Positions 1 through 5,742 of a stretch of 10,099 nt of DNA are shown piece by piece. The notes beneath the pieces are model-generated. The model saw nothing but the letters and a program-made list of their open reading frames with translations. It was not told where the DNA came from and did no database searches. Location of the stretch: the NCBI GenBank assembly GCA_947003375.1, contig CAMQOJ010000121.1, positions 1-10,099 on the forward strand, read 5' to 3'. The stretch comes from an uncultured Lachnospiraceae bacterium. GTDB taxonomy: Bacteria; Bacillota; Clostridia; Lachnospirales; Lachnospiraceae. Within the stretch, counting starts at the first letter, position 1. Every line of letters begins with the position of its first letter. Made by a program: the position numbers and the translations under genes.

Positions 1-59
1 CATTTATGTTCTGATTGCTCTATAATCTGCTGTAAATCTAATGTAGCAGAATATTCTTC

Positions 60-88
60 TTGTCAATTAAGAACATTAGTGCTACACT
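60..88 (+). promoter_or_regulatory. Sigma-A promoter of the lipoprotein gene
   Basis: A -35 box TTGTCA (60-65) and a -10 box TACACT (83-88) are separated by exactly 17 nt. The -10 is preceded by TG plus one base, giving an extended -10 (TGCTACACT). Transcription should begin near 95, leaving a leader of about 38 nt that carries the AGGAGG site. A TATAAT at 112-117 is too close to the ribosome binding site to be the functional -10. Confidence 0.65.
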
Positions 89-132
89 AGATATGTTGCT
101 CTTATTCAATATATAATTTAGGAGGAAATGAC

Positions 133-783
133 ATGAAAAAAGTAAGTAAGATGCTGGTCGTCCTGCTGGCCCTTGTCATGGCTTTGTCCATATGCGGGTG
201 CGGCGGCAGCGACAGCGGAAAAGACCTGGTAGGCACATGGTCCCTGGACTATGACCTGGCGGATCTCCTGGCGGGAGAGATGGGCGAAGACTTCGAGGGC
301 TTCAGCGCTCCGCTGATGATGTCCATCTGCTTCGAGTTCAAGGAGGACAATACCTTCAGGATGTACGGCGAGCCCGAGTCCTTCAAGGCCAATTACAGCG
401 CCTGGCTGGACGAGTTTCTGACTTTCGCCACAGAGATGATGTACACCGAGTTCTCCGGTCAGGGGCTGGATAAGGATGCCGCCGACGCCGCCTTCCAGGA
501 GACCTATGGCAGCAGCATCTCGGACTACCTGCGCCAGACCTTCGAGGCCGAAGTGAACGTGGACGACCTGTTGAACGAGATGGCCACAAACGGCAAGTAC
601 GAGGCCAAGGGCAACAAGCTCTACATGGCCGAGGAGGGAACCGAGATCGACAAGAACGCGTATGATGTCTTCACTGTCAGCGGGGACAGCCTGAAGCTGG
701 AGCTTCCTTCTGGTGCCGATTCCAGCCAGGGAGAGATCCTTCCCGGACTGGAGTATCCTCTGCAGTTCAAGAAGGCGAACTGA
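133..783 (+). CDS. Lipocalin-like secreted lipoprotein of unknown function
   Basis: A 216-aa exported lipoprotein. Residues 1-22 form a type II signal peptide: basic start MKKVSK, hydrophobic core, then a lipobox ending at Cys23 (ICGC), followed by a Gly/Ser/Asp-rich tether. The mature part opens with GTW (34-36). Strand-like segments at about 63-79 (FEFKEDNTFRMYG) and about 160-191 (KGNKLYM, then FTVSGDSLKLEL) resemble the beta-barrel strands of lipocalin-like clostridial lipoproteins. An acidic, mainly helical stretch of about 85-150 is inserted between them. ATG at 133 has AGGAGG (120-125) 7 nt upstream. It is monocistronic, with its own promoter and terminator, and its TGA abuts the stop codon of the convergent spoVAF. 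The lipoprotein call is strong. The lipocalin-like fold is inferred from the pattern only, and no substrate can be assigned. Confidence 0.85.
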   Translation: MKKVSKMLVVLLALVMALSICGCGGSDSGKDLVGTWSLDYDLADLLAGEMGEDFEGFSAPLMMSICFEFKEDNTFRMYGEPESFKANYSAWLDEFLTFATEMMYTEFSGQGLDKDAADAAFQETYGSSISDYLRQTFEAEVNVDDLLNEMATNGKYEAKGNKLYMAEEGTEIDKNAYDVFTVSGDSLKLELPSGADSSQGEILPGLEYPLQFKKAN

Positions 784-2232
784 TTATCTGTGAACCTTGC
801 CTCGATTCCATATCCTGGAAGGTTGGGCCCTGGGCGTGGGACTGCGGAACAGCAGTCTGCCCAGGGCTTTTTTGTTGAAGGGGAACAGGGGCCAGAGGTA
901 GCTGAACCCCCCAAAGGTAGGCGTGGTGACCGCGGACAGCAGCACAAGCCCAAGGCAGATGAGGAACCCGGGCAAGCCGCCAATCCCAGTGCCCGCAATC
1001 AGCAGAATCCGGTACAGACGGACGGCATCGCTGAAATCGACATCCACAATGGCCAGGGATGCCAGCAGCGTAATGGCAGCGTAGAACAGCACATCCACGG
1101 TAGCCCAGTTCAGGCTCACCGCAATATCCCCTATGATCAATCCTCCCACAATGGACAGCGCGCCGGAAAATTTTCCGGAACTTATCGAGGAAGAGTATTT
1201 GAACAGATCCAGCAGAAACTCGACTGCCAGCACATAGAAGAACAGCCGCTCCGGGGTCATCCCCTCCTCCGAGAGCAGCCCCCAGGCTCTTGCTGTCTCC
1301 GGGAAGCCGGCCGTGACCAACAAAAACAGCGGCAGCAAAAGCAGGCTCACAGGAATGCACAAGAAGCGCACCAATCGGAAATAAGTCCCCACCGAGGGGC
1401 TCCTGTAATAATCCTCCGGGCTTTGGGTGAACTGGAAAATCGTACAGGGAAGGACCATTGCCTGGGGAGAATTGTCCACCAATACCAGGATATGCCCCTC
1501 CAACAGATAGCTGCAGGCCACGTCAGGCCGCTCGGTCATCCGCAGGCAGGGCAGGGGATTCCACCAATGCTTGTTCACCAGAAGTTCTTCCAGGCTTTTT
1601 GTCCCCATGGTCAGGGCGGTGACCCGAAGGCTGTCTATCCTCTGTGTAAGCTTGTCCAGCAGCTCCTCATTCACGGAATTCTTGATATACGCAACCGCCA
1701 CATCCGTTTTGCTTTCTTCCCCCACACAGTGCATGGAAAAAATCAGCCTCTCCGAACGGACCCTGCGCCGTATCAGATTTGCGTTGAACAATAATGTCTC
1801 CACAAATCCATCCCGGGAGCCCTTCGTCACCCGCTCCACATCCGGCTCCGCCACGCCCCTGGCAGGATAGGTGCGGGCATCTATCAGAATGGCCTGGGCA
1901 TAACCCTCCACAAACAGGGCCGTCGGCCCGCTGAGCACATTCCGGAATATATCCTCCCAGGAATCCGACAGGGATGCCTGCGCATAACCCAGCTTTCCAT
2001 CCATATACCGTACAATGTCATCCACCTTTCCGTCAGCCATATAGGAGGCATCCTGTAGATCGGAAAAAATCTGTTGCAGGACCTCCGTCTTGCAGAATCC
2101 GTTCACGCCCAGGAAAAAGGCAGGAGTCTCGCCCAGATACAGATGTCTCGTCATGAAGTCGAAGCTTTCCCTGACAGGCAGATGCTCCTGAATATAGCGT
2201 ATGTTCTCTTCTAAAACAAGGGATAAAGCCAT
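784..2232 (-). CDS. spoVAF: Stage V sporulation protein AF / GerA-family germinant-receptor-type protein
   Basis: An inner-membrane spore protein of the GerA A-subunit family, 482 aa from the preferred start. Residues 1 to about 282 are the cytosolic N-terminal domain. It carries the family signature PARGVAEPDVERVTKGSRDG (about 123-142), RRRVRSERL and a TERPDVA block. The rest is a membrane domain with about five hydrophobic segments, ending in a region typical of SpoVAF (FGGFSYLWPLFPFN). Length and the segment FQFTQSPEDYYRSPSVGTYF before the first helix fit SpoVAF better than GerAA/GerBA; this subfamily choice is from memory of the family. SpoVAF acts with the SpoVA dipicolinic-acid channel. 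I prefer ATG at 2232, with GGTGAAGG 5 nt upstream, over GTG at 2244, which has a poor site. No spoVA genes or GerB/GerC partners are visible here. The last codons contain the neighbour's terminator. Confidence 0.78.
   Translation of the reverse strand: MALSLVLEENIRYIQEHLPVRESFDFMTRHLYLGETPAFFLGVNGFCKTEVLQQIFSDLQDASYMADGKVDDIVRYMDGKLGYAQASLSDSWEDIFRNVLSGPTALFVEGYAQAILIDARTYPARGVAEPDVERVTKGSRDGFVETLLFNANLIRRRVRSERLIFSMHCVGEESKTDVAVAYIKNSVNEELLDKLTQRIDSLRVTALTMGTKSLEELLVNKHWWNPLPCLRMTERPDVACSYLLEGHILVLVDNSPQAMVLPCTIFQFTQSPEDYYRSPSVGTYFRLVRFLCIPVSLLLLPLFLLVTAGFPETARAWGLLSEEGMTPERLFFYVLAVEFLLDLFKYSSSISSGKFSGALSIVGGLIIGDIAVSLNWATVDVLFYAAITLLASLAIVDVDFSDAVRLYRILLIAGTGIGGLPGFLICLGLVLLSAVTTPTFGGFSYLWPLFPFNKKALGRLLFRSPTPRAQPSRIWNRGKVHR
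827..873 (+). terminator. Intrinsic terminator of the lipoprotein gene, inside spoVAF
   Basis: GCCCTGGGC (827-835) pairs perfectly with GCCCAGGGC (859-867). A second inner stem ACTGC (841-845)/GCAGT (852-856) closes a GGAACA loop, with a small asymmetric internal loop between the two stems. Six T residues (868-873) follow at once. It is polar: on the minus strand the run precedes the hairpin, so it serves only plus-strand transcripts. It lies about 45 nt past the lipoprotein stop codon, within the C-terminal codons of convergent spoVAF. Confidence 0.9.
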
Positions 2233-2370
2233 GATGTCCTTCACCTTTCGGAAGCAATGCTTTTCTTCCTCTTCATTTTTCCCATCTTCTCAAGGCTTAT
2301 TCCCTTTTCTGTCGGGTTTTCGATATTTAATCTATATTTGGTGGAAATTTTGCGAACAGGCATATGTAGA

Positions 2371-2397
2371 GCGAAATGGGGCTAGTTCCCATTTCGC
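2371..2397 (-). other. Perfect 10-bp inverted repeat downstream of ytaF
   Basis: GCGAAATGGG (2371-2380) and CCCATTTCGC (2388-2397) form a perfect 10-bp stem with a 7-nt loop. It lies 32 nt past the ytaF stop codon and about 140 nt before the spoVAF start. No T-tract follows on either strand, so it is not a standard intrinsic terminator. It could be a factor-assisted terminator, an mRNA 3'-end or processing structure, or an operator for spoVAF. The rest of the 197-nt gap (2233-2429) is AT-rich. I could not identify a convincing sigma-A or forespore promoter in it. Confidence 0.6.
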
Positions 2398-2429
2398 AGG
2401 AAAGAATCGGAGAGCTACGGAATCCAAGG

Positions 2430-3023
2430 CTACCGGAAGAGCCAAGCTATCCCAAGTCCTATCAGCAGTATGCCGGAAACCGGCTCTGCCCCACAGCCCG
2501 CCAACTGGAATGCGCGGCAGCCTCCCAGACGGTTGCCGGAAGCCAGAAACAGCACAGAACAGACAAACGTTGCGATGGCGGCGGGGGCCAGGGCAAGACC
2601 TGCCAGGCTGGCGCTTAATCCCGCGCTCAGGTTGTTCAGGGAAAGCGTCAGGCTTAGGGCAAATACCTCTGACAGCCGCAGCGCCGGGGCAGGCCCTGCC
2701 GGCTCCTGTTTCCCATAATCCATCGGAGGCTTGGGAGGCGCTGCCCTGCTGCTTCGAAGGAACGAGGCCACCCACTTCACGATGTAGTACAGCCCCAGGA
2801 GAATCAACACCAGGCTTCCCCCATATGCACCCACCGCCTCCGGCAGAAGTACCGCCAGCCGATGCCCCAGCCCTACGGAAAGGCAGGTCCCCGCAAGGGT
2901 GACCAGGCTGATCGTCAGGTTCTGCCAGAGCCTGATGCGCACTTTGCGGAGCCCATAGCCAATCCCTACCAGCAGCGCGTCCAGGCTTGCCGAAATCCCA
3001 AACAGGAGAGGAGCGATAAGCAT
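2430..3023 (-). CDS. ytaF: YtaF-type sporulation membrane protein (MntP-like cation efflux superfamily)
   Basis: A 197-aa polytopic membrane protein with about six hydrophobic segments in two repeats. The N-terminal repeat carries the hallmark SASLDALLVGIGYGLRKVRI (11-30), characteristic of the YtaF branch of the MntP-like family. The equivalent site in the second repeat reads SLNNLSAGLSASLAGL (128-143), with Asn-Asn where the first repeat has Asp-Ala. A Pro-rich cytosolic or external loop (about 91-117) links the halves. MntP proteins export manganese; YtaF is annotated as a sporulation membrane protein whose transported ion, if any, is not established. ATG at 3023 has AGGAG (3031-3035) 7 nt upstream. 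It lies 74 nt downstream of murG, on the same strand and ahead of spoVAF, which supports a sporulation link. Family assignment is good and substrate is unknown. Confidence 0.8.
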   Translation of the reverse strand: MLIAPLLFGISASLDALLVGIGYGLRKVRIRLWQNLTISLVTLAGTCLSVGLGHRLAVLLPEAVGAYGGSLVLILLGLYYIVKWVASFLRSSRAAPPKPPMDYGKQEPAGPAPALRLSEVFALSLTLSLNNLSAGLSASLAGLALAPAAIATFVCSVLFLASGNRLGGCRAFQLAGCGAEPVSGILLIGLGIAWLFR

Positions 3024-3097
3024 AAAGAATCTCCTGCCTTATTTAGTTTCTATTTACTATATTCGACACAGGAACCGGTTGTGCGCTCTATCGCCTT

Positions 3098-4162
3098 TCA
3101 AGAAATCGCCTCTTCTAGCAGCTGTACGATTCTCCTGACAGAGTCCATCTGTCCGCTGTCGCTCATGGCATCGCGGAAGGTCTGCCTGGAGAAATAGAGC
3201 TCATGTACCTTATCCACCAGCAGCTCCGTCGTCAAATCCTCCTCGTTGATTACAATGGAGAAGCCCTGGGCCTCAAAGGACTTGGCATTGAGCAGCTGGT
3301 CGCCCCTGCTGCTGGAGGCGGGAAGCGGTATCAGGATGTTCGGTTTCTTCAGGGCCAGCAGCTCACAGATAGCGTTCGCGCCAGCTCTGGAAATCACCAC
3401 ATCCGCTATGGCGAAGAGATCCTTCAGCTCGGCCTTGATATACTCGAATTGCTTATAACCGGGTGTATTCAGGAGCAGATTGTCGATTTTATCCTTGCCG
3501 CACAGGTGGACTACCTGAAAGTCCCCCAGCAGGCTGGGCAGCGCGGCGCGAACCGCTTTGTTCACGTTGGCGGCCCCCAGGCTTCCCCCAATCACCATGA
3601 TAACAGGCGTATTGGCATTAAACCCGCACAAGTCCAGGCCGGCCACCTTATTGCCCTGAGCCAGCTCCGCCCGAATCGGAGATCCTGTCAGCACCGCCTT
3701 GTCCTCAGGCAGCAGCTTCAAAGTCTCCGGGAAGTTGCAACACACCTTCCTGGCCACTGGAACACAAATCTTGTTGGCAAGCCCCGGCGTCATGTCGGAT
3801 TCATGGATGATGCATGGAATGCCCAAGGATGCCGCGGCCCGGACTACAGGGACAGCAACGAAGCCGCCCTTGGAAAAGACTACATCCGGACGGTACTCCT
3901 TCAGGAACTTCCTCGCCTCCGAGAAACCTTTTATGACCCGGAAGGGATCCGTCAGATTCTTAAAATCCAGATACCGACGGAATTTACCGGTGGAGATGCC
4001 CACATACGGCAAGTCAAAATCCCCGATGAGCCTCTTCTCGATACCGTCGTAGGATCCCATGTAAGCGATTTCATACCCCGCTTCCTTTAAAGAGGGAAGC
4101 AATGCAATATTGGGGGTAACGTGCCCTGCGCTACCCCCGCCTGTCAAAACGATTTTTTTCAT
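3098..4162 (-). CDS. murG: UDP-N-acetylglucosamine:undecaprenyl-PP-MurNAc-pentapeptide GlcNAc transferase (MurG)
   Basis: A membrane-associated GT-B glycosyltransferase, 354 aa. It adds GlcNAc to lipid I to give lipid II, the last cytoplasmic step of peptidoglycan precursor synthesis. The N-terminal Rossmann domain has GGGSAGHVTP (8-17) and the HESDMTPGLANK block (120-131). The C-terminal domain has GGSLGA (192-197), SRAGANAICELL (258-269, with the Glu expected to hold the ribose of UDP-GlcNAc) and RGDQLLNA (286-293), a variant seen in Firmicutes MurG proteins. Length is normal. ATG at 4162 has GAAAGG (4171-4176) 8 nt upstream; the TTG at 4168 would sit too close to that site. The gene is outside any mur/fts cluster. 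It sits 24 nt after the TSCPD gene, so the two probably share the promoter at 4468-4496. A second murG elsewhere in the genome is possible. Confidence 0.93.
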   Translation of the reverse strand: MKKIVLTGGGSAGHVTPNIALLPSLKEAGYEIAYMGSYDGIEKRLIGDFDLPYVGISTGKFRRYLDFKNLTDPFRVIKGFSEARKFLKEYRPDVVFSKGGFVAVPVVRAAASLGIPCIIHESDMTPGLANKICVPVARKVCCNFPETLKLLPEDKAVLTGSPIRAELAQGNKVAGLDLCGFNANTPVIMVIGGSLGAANVNKAVRAALPSLLGDFQVVHLCGKDKIDNLLLNTPGYKQFEYIKAELKDLFAIADVVISRAGANAICELLALKKPNILIPLPASSSRGDQLLNAKSFEAQGFSIVINEEDLTTELLVDKVHELYFSRQTFRDAMSDSGQMDSVRRIVQLLEEAIS

Positions 4163-4186
4163 AAACAAAGCCTTTCAGATGCAAGA

Positions 4187-4432
4187 TTAAATCATTTCTT
4201 CAAGAGCCTGGGCCAGCTGGTCAGGGCATGAAGTAGCCTTTGCGCCGCAGCGGATGCCTTTCAGACGGGCAATAGCCTCCTGGGGCTTCATCCCCTTTAC
4301 CAAAGCGCTCACACCCTGGAGATTGCCATGACAGCCGCCGGTGAACTTTACAGAATCGATAAGGCCGTCCTTCAATTCGATGTCAATCTGCTGCGAGCAG
4401 GTTCCATGTGTCTTGTACTTTAATGAATCCAT
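4187..4432 (-). CDS. TSCPD domain protein of the TIGR03905 type
   Basis: An 81-aa soluble protein of unknown function made of a single TSCPD domain. The domain is named for a motif also found at the C-terminus of B12-dependent ribonucleotide reductases. The literal motif TSCPD is at 67-71. The other diagnostic parts are GGCHGN (32-37), LKGIRCG (57-63) and HGTCS (9-13). Four cysteines (12, 34, 62, 69) plus His35 make metal or redox chemistry plausible, but this is inference. I chose ATG at 4432 because AAGGAGAGG lies 6 nt upstream and the protein then matches the usual length of about 80 residues; the longer in-frame extension upstream has no such support. It is first in an operon with murG, 24 nt downstream. 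This family is common in Clostridia as a small stand-alone protein. Confidence 0.85.
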   Translation of the reverse strand: MDSLKYKTHGTCSQQIDIELKDGLIDSVKFTGGCHGNLQGVSALVKGMKPQEAIARLKGIRCGAKATSCPDQLAQALEEMI

Positions 4433-4467
4433 TCTTTTCCTCTCCTTTGTTTTCATTATTAAGGTAC

Positions 4468-4496
4468 ATTTTAACAGATTTTCCCTTATTCTGCAA
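4468..4496 (-). promoter_or_regulatory. Sigma-A promoter of the TSCPD-murG operon
   Basis: Read on the minus strand, the -10 TAAAAT (4468-4473) carries an extended TG one base upstream (TGTTAAAAT). A weaker -35, TTGCAG (4491-4496), lies 17 nt further up. The start would be near 4461, about 29 nt before the TSCPD start codon. Two copies of TTTTCCTGTC sit just upstream of the -35. Confidence 0.5.
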
Positions 4497-4501
4497 TCGC
4501 T

Positions 4502-4531
4502 TTTTCCTGTCGCCGCTCCTGTTTTCCTGTC
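4502..4531. repeat. Two direct repeats TTTTCCTGTC, 20 bp apart
   Basis: Identical 10-mers lie at 4502-4511 and 4522-4531, so the offset is 20 bp, close to two DNA turns. They sit directly upstream of the -35 of the minus-strand promoter. On the other side, GGAAAAAT recurs at 4542-4549 and 4555-4562, next to the plus-strand promoter candidate. This could be binding sites for a regulator of the divergent pair. No regulator can be named. Confidence 0.4.
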
Positions 4532-4563
4532 ATAAAAGCCGGGAAAAATGCGATGGAAAAATC

Positions 4564-4592
4564 TGTAAACTTGCATCCCCTTGCGTTATACT
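4564..4592 (+). promoter_or_regulatory. Candidate promoter of the membrane protein gene
   Basis: A -10 TATACT (4587-4592, 5 of 6 to consensus) lies 17 nt after TGTAAA (4564-4569, a poor -35). The start would be near 4599, giving a leader of about 49 nt ahead of the AGGAGG site. The -10 is good. The weak -35 suggests dependence on an activator, or that the true promoter differs. Confidence 0.35.
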
Positions 4593-4647
4593 GAAAGCAT
4601 AGAAGGCTTGTCCGTCATTCTATCGCAAAACGGAGAGGAGGCGTATT

Positions 4648-5526
4648 ATGTTTCGCGTATTTCAGGAAGAAAGGCTGATAACAATCAGTATGTTTACCTG
4701 TCTGGGCATCAGCATCATCCTTCGGATATTTTTAGGACTGCTGTACCGGAATATGATAAAGGAGACCGACAACATGGCCTCCACGAGGAACAGGCTGCTG
4801 CGGCAGTGCAAGACGAAATTCGCCAGCTGCTATGAGCTGAGCGGCGGTGTGGCGAACATTCCCGTATTTGTGGACAAGTTCCTGAACCGGATGTCGCTGG
4901 GCCATCTGTCCTTTGACACCCTCTATCACCTGTCCGGCCAGATGATGCTCCTGTCTGTGGTCTGCTCCGGTGTGGGCGTGTGCAAGTGCATCCTGGCGGG
5001 ACGGACGCTGGGGGACGTGCTGCCCTTCTACATAGCCAGCTTTTTCGGGCTATACGCTTATTTCAGCATCTCCACGGTGGTAGATGTCAACGGGAAGAAA
5101 CGGGTGTTGAAAGTGAATCTGGTGGATTATCTGGAGAACCATCTGTCGCCGCGCATCGATGTCACCAGGCAGGATATCGAAATGCTTTACGGGGAATCCA
5201 TCTTCGAGGAAAAAAGAGGAAACCGTGCCGCGGGCAGCAGAGGAAAGCGGCGCCGGAGCGGACGCGGCGCTGCCATCAGGCCATCAGAGCAGCGCACGCT
5301 GGAGCTGATGCCCATCGGCAACCGGATGGCCGCAGGCGGGGAGGATCTGACGGACATGGACACGCCCCCATCTCCCATCCCGCAGATGCCCCCCATCCCG
5401 CCTCAGTCCGAAAGCCCTGATACGCCCGGTTTCGCCGCGGCAGATGATTCCGCCCTGGCGGACACTTCCGCTATGGTCACGGAGGAAGAGCTGGAAGCGC
5501 TGCTGAAGGAATTTCTGACTTCCTAA
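4648..5526 (+). CDS. Uncharacterised three-helix membrane protein with disordered C-terminal tail
   Basis: I do not recognise a named family. The 292-aa product has a predicted membrane helix at 11-33. A soluble stretch (34-95) holds two cysteines (Cys54, Cys61) and the segment NIPVFVDKFLNRMSLGHLSF. Two closely spaced helices follow at 96-117 and 121-143, then a VDVNGKKRVLKVNLVDYLENHL segment (146-167, split by no break) that looks structured. From about 187 the chain becomes low-complexity: a very basic patch (KRRRSGRG near 200-207), a Pro-rich run at 240-260, then an acidic amphipathic end (TEEELEALLKEFL, 278-290). There is no signal peptidase site, so it is probably an integral membrane protein. 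ATG at 4648 has AGGAGG (4636-4641) 6 nt upstream. It is divergent from the TSCPD-murG operon and probably monocistronic. A role in the envelope is conceivable from context but unsupported by any motif. Confidence 0.8.
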   Translation: MFRVFQEERLITISMFTCLGISIILRIFLGLLYRNMIKETDNMASTRNRLLRQCKTKFASCYELSGGVANIPVFVDKFLNRMSLGHLSFDTLYHLSGQMMLLSVVCSGVGVCKCILAGRTLGDVLPFYIASFFGLYAYFSISTVVDVNGKKRVLKVNLVDYLENHLSPRIDVTRQDIEMLYGESIFEEKRGNRAAGSRGKRRRSGRGAAIRPSEQRTLELMPIGNRMAAGGEDLTDMDTPPSPIPQMPPIPPQSESPDTPGFAAADDSALADTSAMVTEEELEALLKEFLTS

Positions 5527-5563
5527 GGAATTGTCAAAAAATTATTTTTGGACGGTTCCTAGG
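5522..5563 (+). terminator. Hairpin at the end of the membrane protein gene, possible weak terminator
   Basis: CCTA (5522-5525) and GGAA (5527-5530) pair with TTCC-TAGG (5556-5563). An inner stem GTC-AAAAA pairs with TTTTT-GGAC around ATTA. The structure begins at the stop codon. It has no terminal T-run, its only T-run being inside the arm, so termination is uncertain. The next plus-strand hairpin with a T-run is at 5679-5705. Confidence 0.35.
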
Positions 5564-5572
5564 AAGAAGGAA

Positions 5573-5587
5573 TCCGGAAATTCCGGA
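5573..5587. promoter_or_regulatory. Inverted repeat TCCGGAA-A-TTCCGGA upstream of the dehydrogenase promoter
   Basis: Perfect 7-bp arms flank a single central A, about 17 bp upstream of the -35 box at 5605. The form and position suit a dimeric transcription factor operator. No regulator is encoded in the window and I cannot match the motif to a known one. Confidence 0.35.
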
Positions 5588-5604
5588 AAATTTCCCAGAT
5601 TGTC

Positions 5605-5633
5605 TTGAAATCGCCTATTATCTTTGCTACACT
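5605..5633 (+). promoter_or_regulatory. Sigma-A promoter of the hydroxyacid dehydrogenase gene
   Basis: TTGAAA (5605-5610) and TACACT (5628-5633) are 17 nt apart, with an extended -10 (TGCTACACT) identical to that of the lipoprotein promoter. The start is expected near 5640. There a 14-bp palindrome GACAGGATCCTGTC (5640-5653) begins, so it could be a start-site operator or a small 5' hairpin with a GATC loop. The leader to the start codon is about 100 nt. Confidence 0.6.
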
Positions 5634-5678
5634 GGAATGGACAGGATCCTGTCAGGAGCTTTCCGTACCGTATAGTAT

Positions 5679-5705
5679 GGCGGCTGGTTTTCAGCCGCCG
5701 TTTTT
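5679..5705 (+). terminator. Intrinsic terminator hairpin in the dehydrogenase leader (putative attenuator)
   Basis: GGCGGCTG (5679-5686) pairs with CAGCCGCC (5692-5699) around a 5-nt loop, followed by G and five T residues (5701-5705). It is a standard plus-strand terminator. Because it lies about 40 nt after the predicted start of the 5605-5633 promoter and 38 nt before the dehydrogenase ATG, it would interrupt that transcript unless regulated. Alternatively it simply ends transcripts from the upstream membrane protein gene. Confidence 0.8.
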
Positions 5706-5742
5706 ATGATATATGGCATTTTGCAGAAAGGACATTATAAAG

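Noticed and set aside
112..117. TATAAT as the -10 of the lipoprotein gene
   Set aside because: It would start transcription within the AGGAGG site; the 60-88 promoter fits better.
1162..1182. CCGGAAAATTTTCCGG palindrome resembling the 5573-5587 repeat
   Set aside because: It lies within spoVAF codons, is not identical, and has no promoter next to it.
790..1794. Long plus-strand open frame (334 codons) opposite spoVAF
   Set aside because: Low-complexity Gln/Arg/Pro-rich translation with no domain; it is the complement of a convincing SpoVAF frame in GC-biased DNA.
2201..2902. Plus-strand open frame opposite ytaF and the spoVAF upstream gap
   Set aside because: Ser/Pro/Arg-rich shadow of ytaF, with no start signals.
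3024..3097. TATAGT ahead of ytaF as a separate promoter
   Set aside because: The -10 is fair, but nothing like a -35 lies at 16-18 nt, and no sporulation sigma-factor pattern was convincing.
3203..4090. Long plus-strand open frame (295 codons) opposite murG
   Set aside because: It is the antisense of all the MurG motifs; no ribosome binding site and no recognisable protein.
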